DNA of 64,000 bases from CAZQHK01 sp964593455 (lineage in GTDB: Bacteria > Muiribacteriota > CAYSPT01): positions 1 to 64,000 of the forward strand of contig CAZQHK010000005.1 of assembly GCA_964593455.1 (NCBI GenBank), in the 5' to 3' direction. The notes below the pieces were generated by a model. The model worked only from the letters and a program-made list of their open reading frames with translations, had not been told where the DNA came from and did not search any database. The translations under genes were made by a program, and so were the position numbers. Positions within the stretch are counted from its first letter, which is position 1. The number at the start of each line of letters is the position of its first letter. Of this stretch, positions 1 through 9,645 are shown piece after piece.

Positions 1-2
1 TT

Positions 3-119
3 GGAACCTGTAACACTAACTTTGGAAGTGGTACAATGATTGGGGGCAGGTCATTATTCCACTGGACATATCCGGATCAATACTTGAAAAATACAGTTAG
101 CTTCGTTACGAGGCGATGA
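3..119 (+). CDS. C-terminal tail of an unidentified protein (partial)
   Basis: An open frame enters from the left edge and gives 38 residues before TGA at 117-119. The tail is aromatic-rich (it includes FHWTYPDQYLKN). An internal ATG at 36 has no convincing ribosome site, so I read this as the end of a gene starting outside the window. I do not recognise the family. It could be a chance frame, since 38 codons is short. The following 234 bases to the next gene hold only a fragment of a dispersed repeat. Confidence 0.3.
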   Translation, partial: GTCNTNFGSGTMIGGRSLFHWTYPDQYLKNTVSFVTRR

Positions 120-154
120 AAACGGCTTCAGATACAAGGCACGCGACCAAAGCC

Positions 155-195
155 ACCACCTTACATTCTATACTTCCTGCTTGAGGGCGGGAGGA
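155..195 (-). repeat. Fragment of dispersed intergenic repeat (copy D)
   Basis: Read on the minus strand this stretch gives CCCGCCCTCAAG followed by a GTAGAA-like, AAGGTGG-ending tail. It resembles the 3' half of the repeat at 29160-29227 and the short copy at 10226-10259. The match is imperfect and was judged by eye. Confidence 0.4.
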
Positions 196-353
196 AAAAC
201 ATCATTGAGAAACAGGCACTAGTGTGGGCAAACAAACATTAAATGACAAACCAGCCTGAAACAAGATAATTACAGTGAGGATGGCTGACCGAGCGTAACA
301 CAGTAGCTGAAGTTGTTTACGAGCCGTAGTAGAAGGTTACTGTATTCTTCGAG

Positions 354-2414
354 TTAATACTCTATCCCGCCCAGGACGTGAAACACGAAGGCAAACTTGA
401 ACGCGATCTCTTTTAAGAAATTGTACCGGCCGGAGGCGCCGTCGTGGCCGGCGCTCATGTCGGTTTTCAAGAGCAGCAGGTGCTCACCAGTTTTCTGCTT
501 CCGCAGCCGGGCCGTGTACTTGGCCGGTTCCCAGTACTGTACCCGCGAGTCGTTCAAGCCACCCAAAACCAGCATGGGCGGATATTCTTTCCGGCCGATA
601 TTGTCGTAGGGCGAGTAGTCGAGCATGTAGCGGAAATACTCTTCATCATTGGGATTTCCCCACTCTTCATACTCGTGAACAGTGAGCGGGATGGAGGGGT
701 CCAGCATGGTGTTGATCACGTCCACAAACGGCACGTCGGCGATAACGGCCGAGAACAGTTCGGGCCGCATATTGACCACCGCCCCCATTAGCAGACCGCC
801 GGCACTGCAACCGCTGATAACCAGCCGGTCCTTTGAGGTAAATCCCTGCTCGATCAGGTGCTCGGCGCAGGCAATGAAATCGGTGAAGGTGTTCTTCTTG
901 TTCAAGAGTTTTCCCGCCTCATACCAAGGCCGTCCCATGTCACCGCCGCCCCGTACGTGGGCAATGGCGTAGACAAATCCACGGTCAATCAGGCTCAGAC
1001 GGCTGGAAGAGAAATAGGGGTCGGAGCTGAAACCGTACGACCCGTAGCCGTGAAGCCAGAGAGGGTTGCCGTCAGCCCGTTTTAAATCCTTGCGGTACGC
1101 GAGAGAGATGGGAATCTCGGCGCCGTCGGAGGTCCGGGCCAAAACCCGTTCCGTTCGATATTGTCCCGGATCATATCCGCCCAGCACCTCGTACTGTTTC
1201 AGGAGTTCACGGGTAGAGCCGGCCAGGTCGAAATCGTATACCGACCGTGGCGTTATCAGGGAACTGTATGTGAACCTGAGCAGCCGCGAATGGTAATCGG
1301 GATTTTTTCCGGGCCAGATGGTGTAGACCGGTTCCTGAAACGGGATGGGTTGGAAAACGGAGGCAGTAAAATCATAATACCTGATGGTTTTCAGTCCCCG
1401 CTCGCGTTCGTAGATCACCAGGTAGTCACGGAAACTTTCCAGCCCGTCGATTTTCACCTCCGGCCGGTGGGGGATGAATTCTTCCCAGCCCGACTTATCG
1501 AATCGCGTCACCGGTGAGCGCATCACCTTGAAGTTGACGGCGTCCTCGTTGGTGTGGATGTAAAACGTATCCTCGTGATGCGTCACGTCGTATTCAACGC
1601 CGTGGAGCCGGGGATTAAAAAGTGTGAACGTTCCCTGCGGCCGGTTCGCATCCAGTAGCCTGATCTCGCTGGTGGTCGAGCTTTTCAGGTAGATGAACAG
1701 GTAAGCCTTGCTTTTGGACTTGTAGATGATAACGAAGTAGGCTTCATCCGGTTCTTCAAAGATCAGCTCGTCCTCGCCGGCGGCCGTGCCGAGGACGTGC
1801 CGGTAAACGCGATACGGCCGGTGAGCCTGGTTGCGAACGGTGTAAAACAGGGTGCGGTTGTCGTTGGCCCACTCCACGCCGTAACCGATATCATCTATCC
1901 GGTCGGAGAGCAGTTCACCGGTTGTAAGGTCCTTGACGAACAGGGTGAACAATTCATCGCCGCTGACGTCGACGGAGTAAGCCAGGTACCGATGATCGGG
2001 ACTCACCTTGTTGGCGCCCAGCTTGAAATATTCCTGGTCCAGCGCGAGCTCATTTCCATCCAGGAGGACTGTTTCCTCGGCCTCCAGGCTTCCTTCCTTG
2101 CGGCAATGAATACCGTACTGTTTTCCTTTTTCAGTCCGGCTGTAATAGTAAAACCCGTCCATTTTTTCGGGAACGGAAAGGTCGGTTTCCTTCATCCTGG
2201 CCACCATCTCCCCGTAAAGCCGTTCCCTGCCCTTCTCCGTCGGTTTCATGATCACATCGGTGTAATCGTTCTCCTGGTGCAGGTACTGGAGGACATCTTC
2301 GCTCCCGCGGTTTCGCAGCCAGTGGTAAGAATCTATCCGCTCTTCGCCGTGGATAACATGTTTCCAGACTTTTTCCCGGGCAACGGGCGGTTTCGGTTTC
2401 TGCTCGTCAATCAT
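354..2414 (-). CDS. Oligopeptidase B-like serine peptidase (S9A family)
   Basis: This 686-residue prolyl-oligopeptidase-family protein should cut short peptides after basic residues if it is a true oligopeptidase B. The N-terminal two thirds looks like the beta-propeller and the last third is the alpha/beta hydrolase. The nucleophile elbow reads GCSAGGLLMG, where the family usually has GGSAGG. The acid lies in GGLNDSRV and the histidine in AGHDGASGRY. I chose ATG at 2414 because AAAGGA lies about 12 bases upstream and the protein then begins in the usual way (MIDEQKPKPPVA). A GTG at 2462 would add 16 residues without a ribosome site. No signal peptide is seen, so it is probably cytoplasmic. 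The gene stands alone. Confidence 0.88.
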   Translation of the reverse strand: MIDEQKPKPPVAREKVWKHVIHGEERIDSYHWLRNRGSEDVLQYLHQENDYTDVIMKPTEKGRERLYGEMVARMKETDLSVPEKMDGFYYYSRTEKGKQYGIHCRKEGSLEAEETVLLDGNELALDQEYFKLGANKVSPDHRYLAYSVDVSGDELFTLFVKDLTTGELLSDRIDDIGYGVEWANDNRTLFYTVRNQAHRPYRVYRHVLGTAAGEDELIFEEPDEAYFVIIYKSKSKAYLFIYLKSSTTSEIRLLDANRPQGTFTLFNPRLHGVEYDVTHHEDTFYIHTNEDAVNFKVMRSPVTRFDKSGWEEFIPHRPEVKIDGLESFRDYLVIYERERGLKTIRYYDFTASVFQPIPFQEPVYTIWPGKNPDYHSRLLRFTYSSLITPRSVYDFDLAGSTRELLKQYEVLGGYDPGQYRTERVLARTSDGAEIPISLAYRKDLKRADGNPLWLHGYGSYGFSSDPYFSSSRLSLIDRGFVYAIAHVRGGGDMGRPWYEAGKLLNKKNTFTDFIACAEHLIEQGFTSKDRLVISGCSAGGLLMGAVVNMRPELFSAVIADVPFVDVINTMLDPSIPLTVHEYEEWGNPNDEEYFRYMLDYSPYDNIGRKEYPPMLVLGGLNDSRVQYWEPAKYTARLRKQKTGEHLLLLKTDMSAGHDGASGRYNFLKEIAFKFAFVFHVLGGIEY

Positions 2415-2582
2415 CGTTATTTTGATTCCTTTCCAGCAATCTGAATTATTGCTGAAAGCCACCTGGAGAATGATGCAGTTGAGAAAAGCACGGTATCCGC
2501 TGCCGCAGGGTGGCTTGTGGGATGGTCAATTGTATCAGACATTTGCCGGCAGGCAAAGTGAAACGTAGAAACTAATCTATCT

Positions 2583-4139
2583 CTACTCTTCCATGTCCCG
2601 GCGTTTGGCCATCAGTTCCTTGTCCCTGGCGAGATCTGTCAGGCCTTTGACGTAATAGCCCTTGCGCCAGGCCCATCGGAGCTTGGTAGCCACCGCCCGG
2701 TGCGCCAGGGCGTATTCGTAGAGACGTTCGATATTAGGCGCTTCCTTGGAATGGCCACCTTCGTCGTACCATGTCTGCCCCAGGGCAGTCAGATGCCGCT
2801 CCCTCTTCGGGGTATACATGTAGTCAAGGAACTCGTTGGAGATATTATCGAAGTGTTTGTCTTTGAGTTGGAGCGGCTCGGTCCTCACTTCCAGTCCCTC
2901 TTTCTCGTACTCGTAACGTTGCAGCTTGGCCCGGAGAAGCCGGTTCTGGTCATCGGGGATAATCTTGCCCATCTCGTTCACCAACCGGTCAAGCTCCACC
3001 CAGGTAAAATAGGAGCAGTCGTTGTATATCCTGGCCGCCTGGTGAAAATATTCATCCAGTTTGACATCCTTGCTGATGGCAGGCTCCCACTCCAGCAGGA
3101 ATTTCACCGACCGGCTCTGGACATAAAGGTTCTTGAAACACTGGACCAGCCGCTGCAGGAAATTGAAAACCCGGGGATTGAGGTCCTGGACATTGTGACA
3201 GCGGTCACTGAGCTTGACCATGATGGTCCTGAGCTTGAGTCGGACATTGTGGGTGTGGTCGAATATGTAATTGATGGACTCGGGGTAATACTTGCTCTTT
3301 TTCCTGGTGAGCGCCTCGTCGATACCGATGATCCGCTCGATATTGAAATACATGATGTTGAGGGTGTACAAAAGCGCTCCGTGCTCCTCGCCGATACCGT
3401 ATTTTTCCATCAGCCGGTCGGTCAATCGGGCGGCGTCCCTGGCGCTCTGGCCTTCCCTCAACTTGTAATCAAGATTATCAACGTCCAGTCTGAAATGACC
3501 CGACTCCATGTGGCTGCGGAGCCGCATCAGGGCCCGTACCTGCCGGCCGAACTCGGCGTCGGTAGGATGGCAGAGCTCTCCCCCGTGGCCTGGATGATCG
3601 GTCAGATGAATATTTCGCATGTAGGTGGTGATGTCACGATAGATCTTTGGCAGGTAATCCGGTTCTACCTTCATCGTATCTTCCAGGTAAGGCGTGAATG
3701 TCTGTTTCCGGAACTCCGTTATAAGCTTGTTCTCTATACGCTGGAGAAACTTCGTCTCCTGGACCTCCAGTTCTTCGTCGGACGGGATCCGTCGGTTCTG
3801 CTCCCGGTAGCGATCGAAGTACTTGTCCACGGAATCTTCGATGGAATCGTGCAGGAGCCCGGCACAGATGGTGATGGAATCCGCCCCGTGGCGGGCCAGT
3901 ATCCGGGCCACGTTCCAGGGATGCACGAACCGGGTGGTTTTACGGTCTTTGCGTTTCTTGTTGATGTTCTCTTTGTACGACATCAAGTAAGTGATCTCGA
4001 TGAGCGCCAGTTCGTGGGAGGCGAAATCGCTGCCGGTAATCTCTTTCCTGTCGAACCGGATGTTCTCCAGGGTCAGGTCATCGACCGACTTTTTTACCGG
4101 TTCGTATTTGATATTCTTAGAGATATTTTTGGAATCCAT
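2583..4139 (-). CDS. Large HD-domain protein related to the RelA/SpoT hydrolase domain
   Basis: This 518-residue protein carries the metal-site pattern of the SpoT/Mesh1 ppGpp hydrolase: H73 in FVHPWNVARIL, H97-D98 in GLLHDSIED with E101-D102, and a distal D312/N316 in KLSDRCHNVQDL. In ordinary SpoT the distal Asp lies about 65 residues after ED. Here the distance is about 210, so a long helical insertion sits inside the fold. No synthetase, TGS or ACT domain is present. Alarmone or nucleotide pyrophosphate hydrolysis is inferred and not proven. No good ribosome site precedes the ATG. The gene upstream on this strand ends 62 bases away. Confidence 0.7.
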   Translation of the reverse strand: MDSKNISKNIKYEPVKKSVDDLTLENIRFDRKEITGSDFASHELALIEITYLMSYKENINKKRKDRKTTRFVHPWNVARILARHGADSITICAGLLHDSIEDSVDKYFDRYREQNRRIPSDEELEVQETKFLQRIENKLITEFRKQTFTPYLEDTMKVEPDYLPKIYRDITTYMRNIHLTDHPGHGGELCHPTDAEFGRQVRALMRLRSHMESGHFRLDVDNLDYKLREGQSARDAARLTDRLMEKYGIGEEHGALLYTLNIMYFNIERIIGIDEALTRKKSKYYPESINYIFDHTHNVRLKLRTIMVKLSDRCHNVQDLNPRVFNFLQRLVQCFKNLYVQSRSVKFLLEWEPAISKDVKLDEYFHQAARIYNDCSYFTWVELDRLVNEMGKIIPDDQNRLLRAKLQRYEYEKEGLEVRTEPLQLKDKHFDNISNEFLDYMYTPKRERHLTALGQTWYDEGGHSKEAPNIERLYEYALAHRAVATKLRWAWRKGYYVKGLTDLARDKELMAKRRDMEE

Positions 4140-4201
4140 AGTATTTTTATTACCAGATTTGAAGAAAATAGTCTACTATTTTACTCTGACTTGCTCTGAG
4201 A

Positions 4202-5191
4202 TTACTCGGAAAAACCGCTGGACGTTGTCCGCGAGCGGGGTACGGCAATCAGTGTCGCGGCAGCTCCATCAAAGGTAAAATCCCAGCCTTTACGCAGGAG
4301 AATGCTGACGGCCTCGCCGGCGGTGCTCTTATCCATGGAGATGGAAACCGTCTCCTCACCGGTGATAAAAGTAAGTCCTTTCACTTCGAACCCGACGACC
4401 TCGGCCAGTTCCATCAGATACTGAGCGCGGTTGTCGCCGGAAGCAATTTTGAACTTGATGACCGTGCTTAAAAGATCCCGTTTATTGCCCACGGGGGTCA
4501 AAACCTCCACAAACCCCCTGAGACGGGAACCGGGGGAAACATCCCCTGGTTCGGGAACAACAAGGCTGCCGCCGTCAGCGGCGGGTCCCGGTTCAGGAGG
4601 ACGTCTAACGTCCAATACTGCCCGGGTGAAAGAATATACCTCTTCAAGTTCCAGTAGCGCCGGCCCGATATTGACCGGCAAATCGGGTTTCAGGCTGATC
4701 TGGAACGGCCGGCCGGCCGGGGACACTTTTATATCCATCGAGTGACGCCCGTCCGCGGGCTCGTAATTGACAGAGAGGACTTCCACGTAATAACCGTTCC
4801 CGATGGAGATAATATCATCCACGGACAATTTGAAATACTGTCCATAGCCGCTGTAAACGTCCCAATTGTGATCTTCTATCTCGATGCTGACCGTTGCATC
4901 GTTTCGATCGAGAACGGTAATTTTCCGGGAATTCAAGAGGAGTTCGTCACCGGGTTTGAAGTCCCTGAAGGTAACCAGGGGATTACCCGATATCTGCTCA
5001 ATGACTTTAAGTACCGGTCCGGAGACGCTCCCGGTCGATTCTCCTGCCGCGAGCTCATACACGTACTCCCCGGATTTGATCTGTATCTCTCCGGATAGTG
5101 ACAGATCAAGCACCTCGGCGTGACTTAAACCGGCTGCCAGGGCGGCCATGATCACAACAGCAACGATACCAGCTGATCGGCCGTGTTTCAT
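4202..5191 (-). CDS. Exported protein with C-terminal STN/secretin-like domain
   Basis: The 329-residue product starts with a clear signal peptide (about residues 1-26, ending LSHA). A beta-rich middle follows, then a proline/glycine linker near 200-220. The last 90 residues have the alternating pattern of the secretin/TonB short N-terminal (STN) fold, including VSISMDKSTAGEAVSILL and a closing beta strand. That fold usually docks onto outer-membrane secretins or receptors, so a periplasmic accessory role in pilus or secretion assembly is inferred. GAGGTGAAGG lies 5 bases before the ATG. The divergent neighbour is the sigma factor. Confidence 0.55.
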   Translation of the reverse strand: MKHGRSAGIVAVVIMAALAAGLSHAEVLDLSLSGEIQIKSGEYVYELAAGESTGSVSGPVLKVIEQISGNPLVTFRDFKPGDELLLNSRKITVLDRNDATVSIEIEDHNWDVYSGYGQYFKLSVDDIISIGNGYYVEVLSVNYEPADGRHSMDIKVSPAGRPFQISLKPDLPVNIGPALLELEEVYSFTRAVLDVRRPPEPGPAADGGSLVVPEPGDVSPGSRLRGFVEVLTPVGNKRDLLSTVIKFKIASGDNRAQYLMELAEVVGFEVKGLTFITGEETVSISMDKSTAGEAVSILLRKGWDFTFDGAAATLIAVPRSRTTSSGFSE

Positions 5192-5302
5192 TTTTTACCT
5201 TCACCTCTCCATCGGTAATCCGGTGATTTCACCTGCCTGCCGTTGTGAAACATCCGGATTGTCAGTCTAAAAGCACTATATCACATAATCTCAATTTTCA
5301 AG

Positions 5303-5331
5303 TTGACAATTGCCATTTAAGTCTCTATACT
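5303..5331 (+). promoter_or_regulatory. Sigma-70-type promoter of the primary sigma factor gene
   Basis: TTGACA at 5303-5308, a 17-base spacer and TATACT at 5326-5331. This is a near-consensus promoter, leaving an untranslated leader of about 115 bases before the ATG at 5452. Confidence 0.75.
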
Positions 5332-5451
5332 TGACTTGAATCAATACAGGTGTGTCTGTCAGATTAACAAGCTGCGAAATTGAATGACATGACGGTACAT
5401 CATTCATTTATCGCTTTTTTTTTCTCTATATGAAGTAGTGGAGCGAACGAA

Positions 5452-6522
5452 ATGAATACTTTTTTTAATCATTGTCTGGCCGAAGGAGAAAAGAACGGCA
5501 TCCTGAGCTACAAATGGATTGTCGATTCCCTGCCTGCCAATGCCGAATCAGATGATGTAAAAATACTTATTGCTTCATTGATGGAAGCCGGGATCACCGT
5601 ACAGGACGAACAACTGCGCCAACAGAACAGGACCAGGGCCGCCAAGCGAAAAAAGCCGGCCTCGACTCAATTTTCCACCGAAAATACGAAGGAAGTTCTG
5701 GAAGACTCCATCAAGATGTACTTGAAGGCCATCGGTGAAGTGACACTGTTGGAGGTCGCAGAGGAAAGACGGCTGGCCATGCTGGTCGAACAGGGCAATG
5801 ATGAAGCCAAGCAGAAACTTCTGAATGCCAACCTGCGGCTGGTGGTCAGCGTAGCCAAGAAGTACACCAACCGCGGTCTCTCTTTTCTGGACCTGATCCA
5901 GGAGGGAAATAAGGGACTGATCAAGGCCGTGAACAAGTTCAAATACCAAAAAGGTTACAAGTTCTCGACCTACGCTATCTGGTGGATTCGCCAGGCCATC
6001 ACCCGGGCCATAGCCGACCAGGCCCGTACTATCCGGATTCCCGTTCATATGACTGAAACCATCAACAAACTCCGCAAGATTTCCCGGCGCTTGACTCAGG
6101 AACTGGGACGCAATCCCTCACACGACGAGATCGCCCGGGAAGCCCAGTTACCGGCGGTAAAAGTTGAAAAAATCTTCAAGGTGGCCATGATCCCCGTGTC
6201 GCTGGAGACGCCTATCGGCGACGACGACAGCCATCTCGGAGAGATTATCGAGGACAAGAAGGCTCAATCACCGCAGGACACCGCTTTCCAAAGCATGTTG
6301 AAATCCCATGTACGGCAGGTTCTGGGAACCCTGGACGAGCGGTCGGCCAAGGTCATCAAATACCGTTTCGGTCTGGATGACGGCTGTCCTCATACCCTGG
6401 AGCAAGTAGGCAAGATGTTCGGGGTCACCCGCGAGCGTATCCGTCAAATCGAGGCCAAAGCTCTCAGAAAACTCCGTCATCCTTCTCGAAGCAAGCAACT
6501 ACGGGAGTATTACCTGGATTAA
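5452..6522 (+). CDS. rpoD: Primary-type sigma-70 RNA polymerase sigma factor
   Basis: The 356-residue protein directs RNA polymerase to -10/-35 promoters. A short region 1.1-like domain covers about residues 1-50. Region 1.2 begins near 83. Region 2 (about 123-190) contains the polymerase-binding and -10 recognition helices, including KGYKFSTYAIWWIRQA. Region 3 follows. Region 4 (about 280-345) ends with the -35 recognition helix (VTRERIRQIEAKALRKL). It is compact compared with E. coli RpoD because the non-conserved region is absent. GGAG precedes the ATG and a strong promoter lies upstream. The presence of region 1.1 favours the housekeeping factor over an RpoS-type factor. Confidence 0.88.
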   Translation: MNTFFNHCLAEGEKNGILSYKWIVDSLPANAESDDVKILIASLMEAGITVQDEQLRQQNRTRAAKRKKPASTQFSTENTKEVLEDSIKMYLKAIGEVTLLEVAEERRLAMLVEQGNDEAKQKLLNANLRLVVSVAKKYTNRGLSFLDLIQEGNKGLIKAVNKFKYQKGYKFSTYAIWWIRQAITRAIADQARTIRIPVHMTETINKLRKISRRLTQELGRNPSHDEIAREAQLPAVKVEKIFKVAMIPVSLETPIGDDDSHLGEIIEDKKAQSPQDTAFQSMLKSHVRQVLGTLDERSAKVIKYRFGLDDGCPHTLEQVGKMFGVTRERIRQIEAKALRKLRHPSRSKQLREYYLD

Positions 6523-6533
6523 CTAACTGTTCC

Positions 6534-7223
6534 CTACCGTACGATACACTCCACCACGGTCTCTTTGAGCTTCTTTTCCAGATCGGCTACATCATCCGCC
6601 GCCAGGCTGGAGAGTTTCATATGACCGCGGTACAGGGTCTTGATGGGAATACATTGTTGAAGTGCATAGCGGCGGGCGGTCTTGATGGTGTCCCCAATAC
6701 GAAGCACGTCGTCCGGAGAGAGATATGGCCTGGCCAGGGTGGTCCTGAACTCATACTCCACCTCCGACTGCATGACGATGTGAATACTTTTCCTGATGTT
6801 CCGGGTGTTGACCGGGCAGTTGACCACATCGCTGTACCGGGGAATCGTGGTCTTGATATCCATAGCTATAAAATCCACCAACCTCTCATCGAGCAAAGAC
6901 TCGATGATGAAGGGATTGCTACCGTTGGTGTCTAACTTAATCAGGTAGCCCATGTCCTTAAGGCGGCGGGCAAAGACAGGCAAATCCTGTTGAAGTGTGG
7001 GTTCACCACCGGAGATGGTTACGGCGTCAATCTTTCCCCGGCGTTTCTCCAGGAAAGTTACGATCTCCTCCAAGCTGATGGGTTCACGGAACAGGCGGGG
7101 GTTCACGAGCTCGGGATTGTGGCAGTAGGGGCAGCGAAAGTTGCATCCCTGGGTGAACACGGTGGATGTAAGCTTGCCCGGGTAATCTATCAGTGAAAAT
7201 TTCTGGAAACCACCTATTTTCAT
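6534..7223 (-). CDS. nrdG: Anaerobic ribonucleotide reductase activating protein (radical SAM)
   Basis: This 229-residue radical SAM enzyme makes the glycyl radical on NrdD. The cluster motif CNFRCPYC gives C27, C31 and C34, followed by SGGEPTLQ for SAM binding. The length and C-terminus match the longer NrdG2-type activases better than the short E. coli enzyme. I chose the ATG at 7223: it overlaps the nrdD stop (ATGA) and is preceded by GGAGGAGAGTC, so translation is coupled. An upstream extension of 37 residues lies wholly inside nrdD and is rejected. Confidence 0.9.
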   Translation of the reverse strand: MKIGGFQKFSLIDYPGKLTSTVFTQGCNFRCPYCHNPELVNPRLFREPISLEEIVTFLEKRRGKIDAVTISGGEPTLQQDLPVFARRLKDMGYLIKLDTNGSNPFIIESLLDERLVDFIAMDIKTTIPRYSDVVNCPVNTRNIRKSIHIVMQSEVEYEFRTTLARPYLSPDDVLRIGDTIKTARRYALQQCIPIKTLYRGHMKLSSLAADDVADLEKKLKETVVECIVR

Positions 7224-9325
7224 GACTCTCCTCCTACCGCGAATGTTTTCCTCATCTTGTATTCTTCTTTTTTTCCTTCGTTCCACTGGTTGACCGGCCG
7301 CAGATATCCCACCACCCGGGAGTAGATCTGGCACGGGGCGGCGCAGGTGGGACAGGTTTCGTGTTCCATGGCCAGGTAGCCGTGGTTGGGGCAGATACTG
7401 AAGGTGGGTGTCAGGGTGAAGTACGGCAGTTGATACCCCCGGCAGATCTTCTTCACCAGGGTTTTAACACTCCGGTAATCCGTGATCCGCTCACCACAGT
7501 AGAAATGAAGCACGGTGCCGCCGGTGTAACGGGTTTGAATCTCGTCCTGAAGCTCGAGTGCCTCAAACACGTCGTCAGTGTAGTTGACCGGAAGCTGCGT
7601 GCTGTTGGTGTAAAATGGTTTGGCGGCGGCGCCGATCTGTTCTTCGTTGGCCACGATGATCTCCGGGTATTTTTGTTTATCGAGCCGAGCCAGCCGGTAG
7701 GATGTACCTTCCGCCGGAGTGGCCTCCAGGTTGTAGATCTTGCCGGTTTCTTCCTGGTATTCCATCAGCCGGTCGCGCATGAAATCCATCATCCTGACGG
7801 TGAAATCCCGGCCCCGCTCAGAACCGATATCCTCCCCGAACAGGTTCAAAAGAGCTTCGTTCATCCCCACCAGCCCGATGGTGGAAAAGTGGTTTTTCCA
7901 GTACTGTCCGTACCGTTTCTTGATGTTCCTCAGATAGAACCGCGAGTAGGGATAGAGACCGTTTTCTGTCAGGTTTTCCAGCACCTTGCGTTTGATCTCC
8001 AGGCTTTGCTGGGCCAGGTCCATCAGTTTCCACAACCGTTTCAGAAACTCATCCTCGCTTTTTGACAGATACCCCAACCGTGGCAGGTTGATGGTCACCA
8101 CGCCGATACTGCCCGTGAGCGGGTTGGCGCCGAACAGGCCTCCTCCCCGGGCCTGAAGCTCGCGGGTATCAAGCCTCAGCCGACAGCACATGGAACGAGC
8201 GTCCTCGGGATTCATGCCGGAGTTAACGAAGTTGGAGAAATACGGAATACCATACTTGGCGGTAGTCTTCCACAAGAGATCGAGTCGCGGGTCATCCCAG
8301 TCGAAGTCCCGGGTAATGTTGTAGGTGGGGATGGGGAACGTGAACACCCGCCCCCCCGCGTCTCCCTCGGTCATTACTTCCAGGAACGCCCGGTTGAGTG
8401 TGTCCATCTCTTCCTGGAACTCCCTGTAGGTCTCATTCATGGGCTGCCCGCCCCTGATCACCGGTTGGTCTTTGTACATGGCCGGAACATTCAAATCCAT
8501 GGTGAGATTGGTAAAAGGCGTCTGGAACCCTACCCGGGTGGGGACATTGATGTTGAACACGAACTCCTGCACCGCTTGTTTGACTTCCGGATAACTCAAA
8601 TTATCGTACCGGATGAAAGGCGCCAGCAGGGTGTCGAAATTAGAGAACGCCTGGGCTCCGGCGGCCTCGCCTTGCAGTGTGTAGAAAAAGTTGATCACCT
8701 GTCCCAAGGCGCTCCGGAAATGTTTCGGAGGTTTGCTCTCGATCTTGTCCGCCGCGCCCCTGAACCCTACCGCGAGCAGGTCCTGCAGGTCCCAGCCCAC
8801 GCAGTACACCGATAAAAGGCTCAGGTCATGGATATGAAGGTCACCGTTCAGATGGGCATGCCTGACATTGATCGGGTAGACCTTGTTCAGCCAGTAGGTC
8901 TTACTAATATCCGAGAAGATATAGTTATTGAGCCCCTGCAGCGAATAAGCCATGTTGCTGTTCTCGTTGACCTGCCAATCGAGTTTCCGCAGGTACTGGT
9001 CCATCAGGTCGACACTGGCCCGGGAGACGATTTCTCTCATTTTGGCATGCTGGTCACGGTAGATAATATACGCCCTGGCGGTCCTTTTATAGGCTGAAGA
9101 AAGCAGGACCTCTTCCACGATGTCCTGGATATCTTCGACGGTGGGAATGGTATGGTTCAGGGTCTGCTGGGCCAGGTTGATTACCCGCAAGGTGAGCTGC
9201 CGGGCCACCGCGCCGTCACCGTTGAACTCTCCCGTCTCCGCACCCGATCTGTAAATTGCGTCCGTTATCTTTTGTGAATCGAAGGTGACGATTCGCCCAT
9301 CACGTTTTCGCACTTCACCGAACAT
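7220..9325 (-). CDS. nrdD: Class III anaerobic ribonucleoside-triphosphate reductase
   Basis: The 701-residue enzyme reduces ribonucleoside triphosphates to deoxy forms under anoxic conditions. An ATP-cone begins right at the N-terminus (FGEVRKRDGRIVTFDSQKI). The finger-loop cysteines are in MCCRLRLD. The C-terminal zinc site is C645, C658, C661 and C665. The radical glycine is G673 in SRVVGYLRP. I chose ATG at 9325 because GAAGGAG lies just upstream and the ATP-cone starts there; a longer frame would add 83 unrelated residues. It is the only ribonucleotide reductase in the window. It is followed immediately by nrdG. Confidence 0.94.
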   Translation of the reverse strand: MFGEVRKRDGRIVTFDSQKITDAIYRSGAETGEFNGDGAVARQLTLRVINLAQQTLNHTIPTVEDIQDIVEEVLLSSAYKRTARAYIIYRDQHAKMREIVSRASVDLMDQYLRKLDWQVNENSNMAYSLQGLNNYIFSDISKTYWLNKVYPINVRHAHLNGDLHIHDLSLLSVYCVGWDLQDLLAVGFRGAADKIESKPPKHFRSALGQVINFFYTLQGEAAGAQAFSNFDTLLAPFIRYDNLSYPEVKQAVQEFVFNINVPTRVGFQTPFTNLTMDLNVPAMYKDQPVIRGGQPMNETYREFQEEMDTLNRAFLEVMTEGDAGGRVFTFPIPTYNITRDFDWDDPRLDLLWKTTAKYGIPYFSNFVNSGMNPEDARSMCCRLRLDTRELQARGGGLFGANPLTGSIGVVTINLPRLGYLSKSEDEFLKRLWKLMDLAQQSLEIKRKVLENLTENGLYPYSRFYLRNIKKRYGQYWKNHFSTIGLVGMNEALLNLFGEDIGSERGRDFTVRMMDFMRDRLMEYQEETGKIYNLEATPAEGTSYRLARLDKQKYPEIIVANEEQIGAAAKPFYTNSTQLPVNYTDDVFEALELQDEIQTRYTGGTVLHFYCGERITDYRSVKTLVKKICRGYQLPYFTLTPTFSICPNHGYLAMEHETCPTCAAPCQIYSRVVGYLRPVNQWNEGKKEEYKMRKTFAVGGES

Positions 9326-9645
9326 GCATACGTCTCCTTCAAATTTCCCGGGTCCGAATCCCGCTATAAAAAAAGCGCAGTCCGACCCCTGTAAGACACC
9401 CCGATCAAATGAGAAACAGCAAGAATTGTGCGTGATGTCGTGTGATATCGTTGGACTTGAACCACGTAGCATTGTAGAGCAATCCGGCAACAATATCAAG
9501 AGCCCGTAAAACGGAGTTTTTTTTCGACCAATCAGGTGAAAACCACCGATGATAGCGGACTGTTTCACCGGCAAAATTCGTGAAAAAAAATCATTTTTTT
9601 TTGTGTGTATTGAAAATGCGTATGGATGTTGGTATGTGTATCAGG
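9326..9645. other. Intergenic leader region of nrdD
   Basis: This 320-base stretch holds the nrdD promoter at 9471-9499 (minus strand) and a leader of about 140 bases. I looked for the palindromic NrdR box usual upstream of reductase genes and did not find one. No gene was seen. Confidence 0.6.
9471..9499 (-). promoter_or_regulatory. Sigma-70-type promoter of nrdD-nrdG
   Basis: Read on the minus strand: TTGATA, a 17-base spacer and TACAAT. The predicted start of transcription lies about 140 bases before the nrdD ATG. Confidence 0.65.

Noticed and set aside
2700..4199. 499-codon frame antisense to the HD-domain gene
   Set aside because: It mirrors the real gene, has no ribosome site or domain, and the minus-strand protein has clear motifs.
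9326..9470. NrdR operator upstream of nrdD
   Set aside because: No 16-base palindrome of the NrdR type was found.
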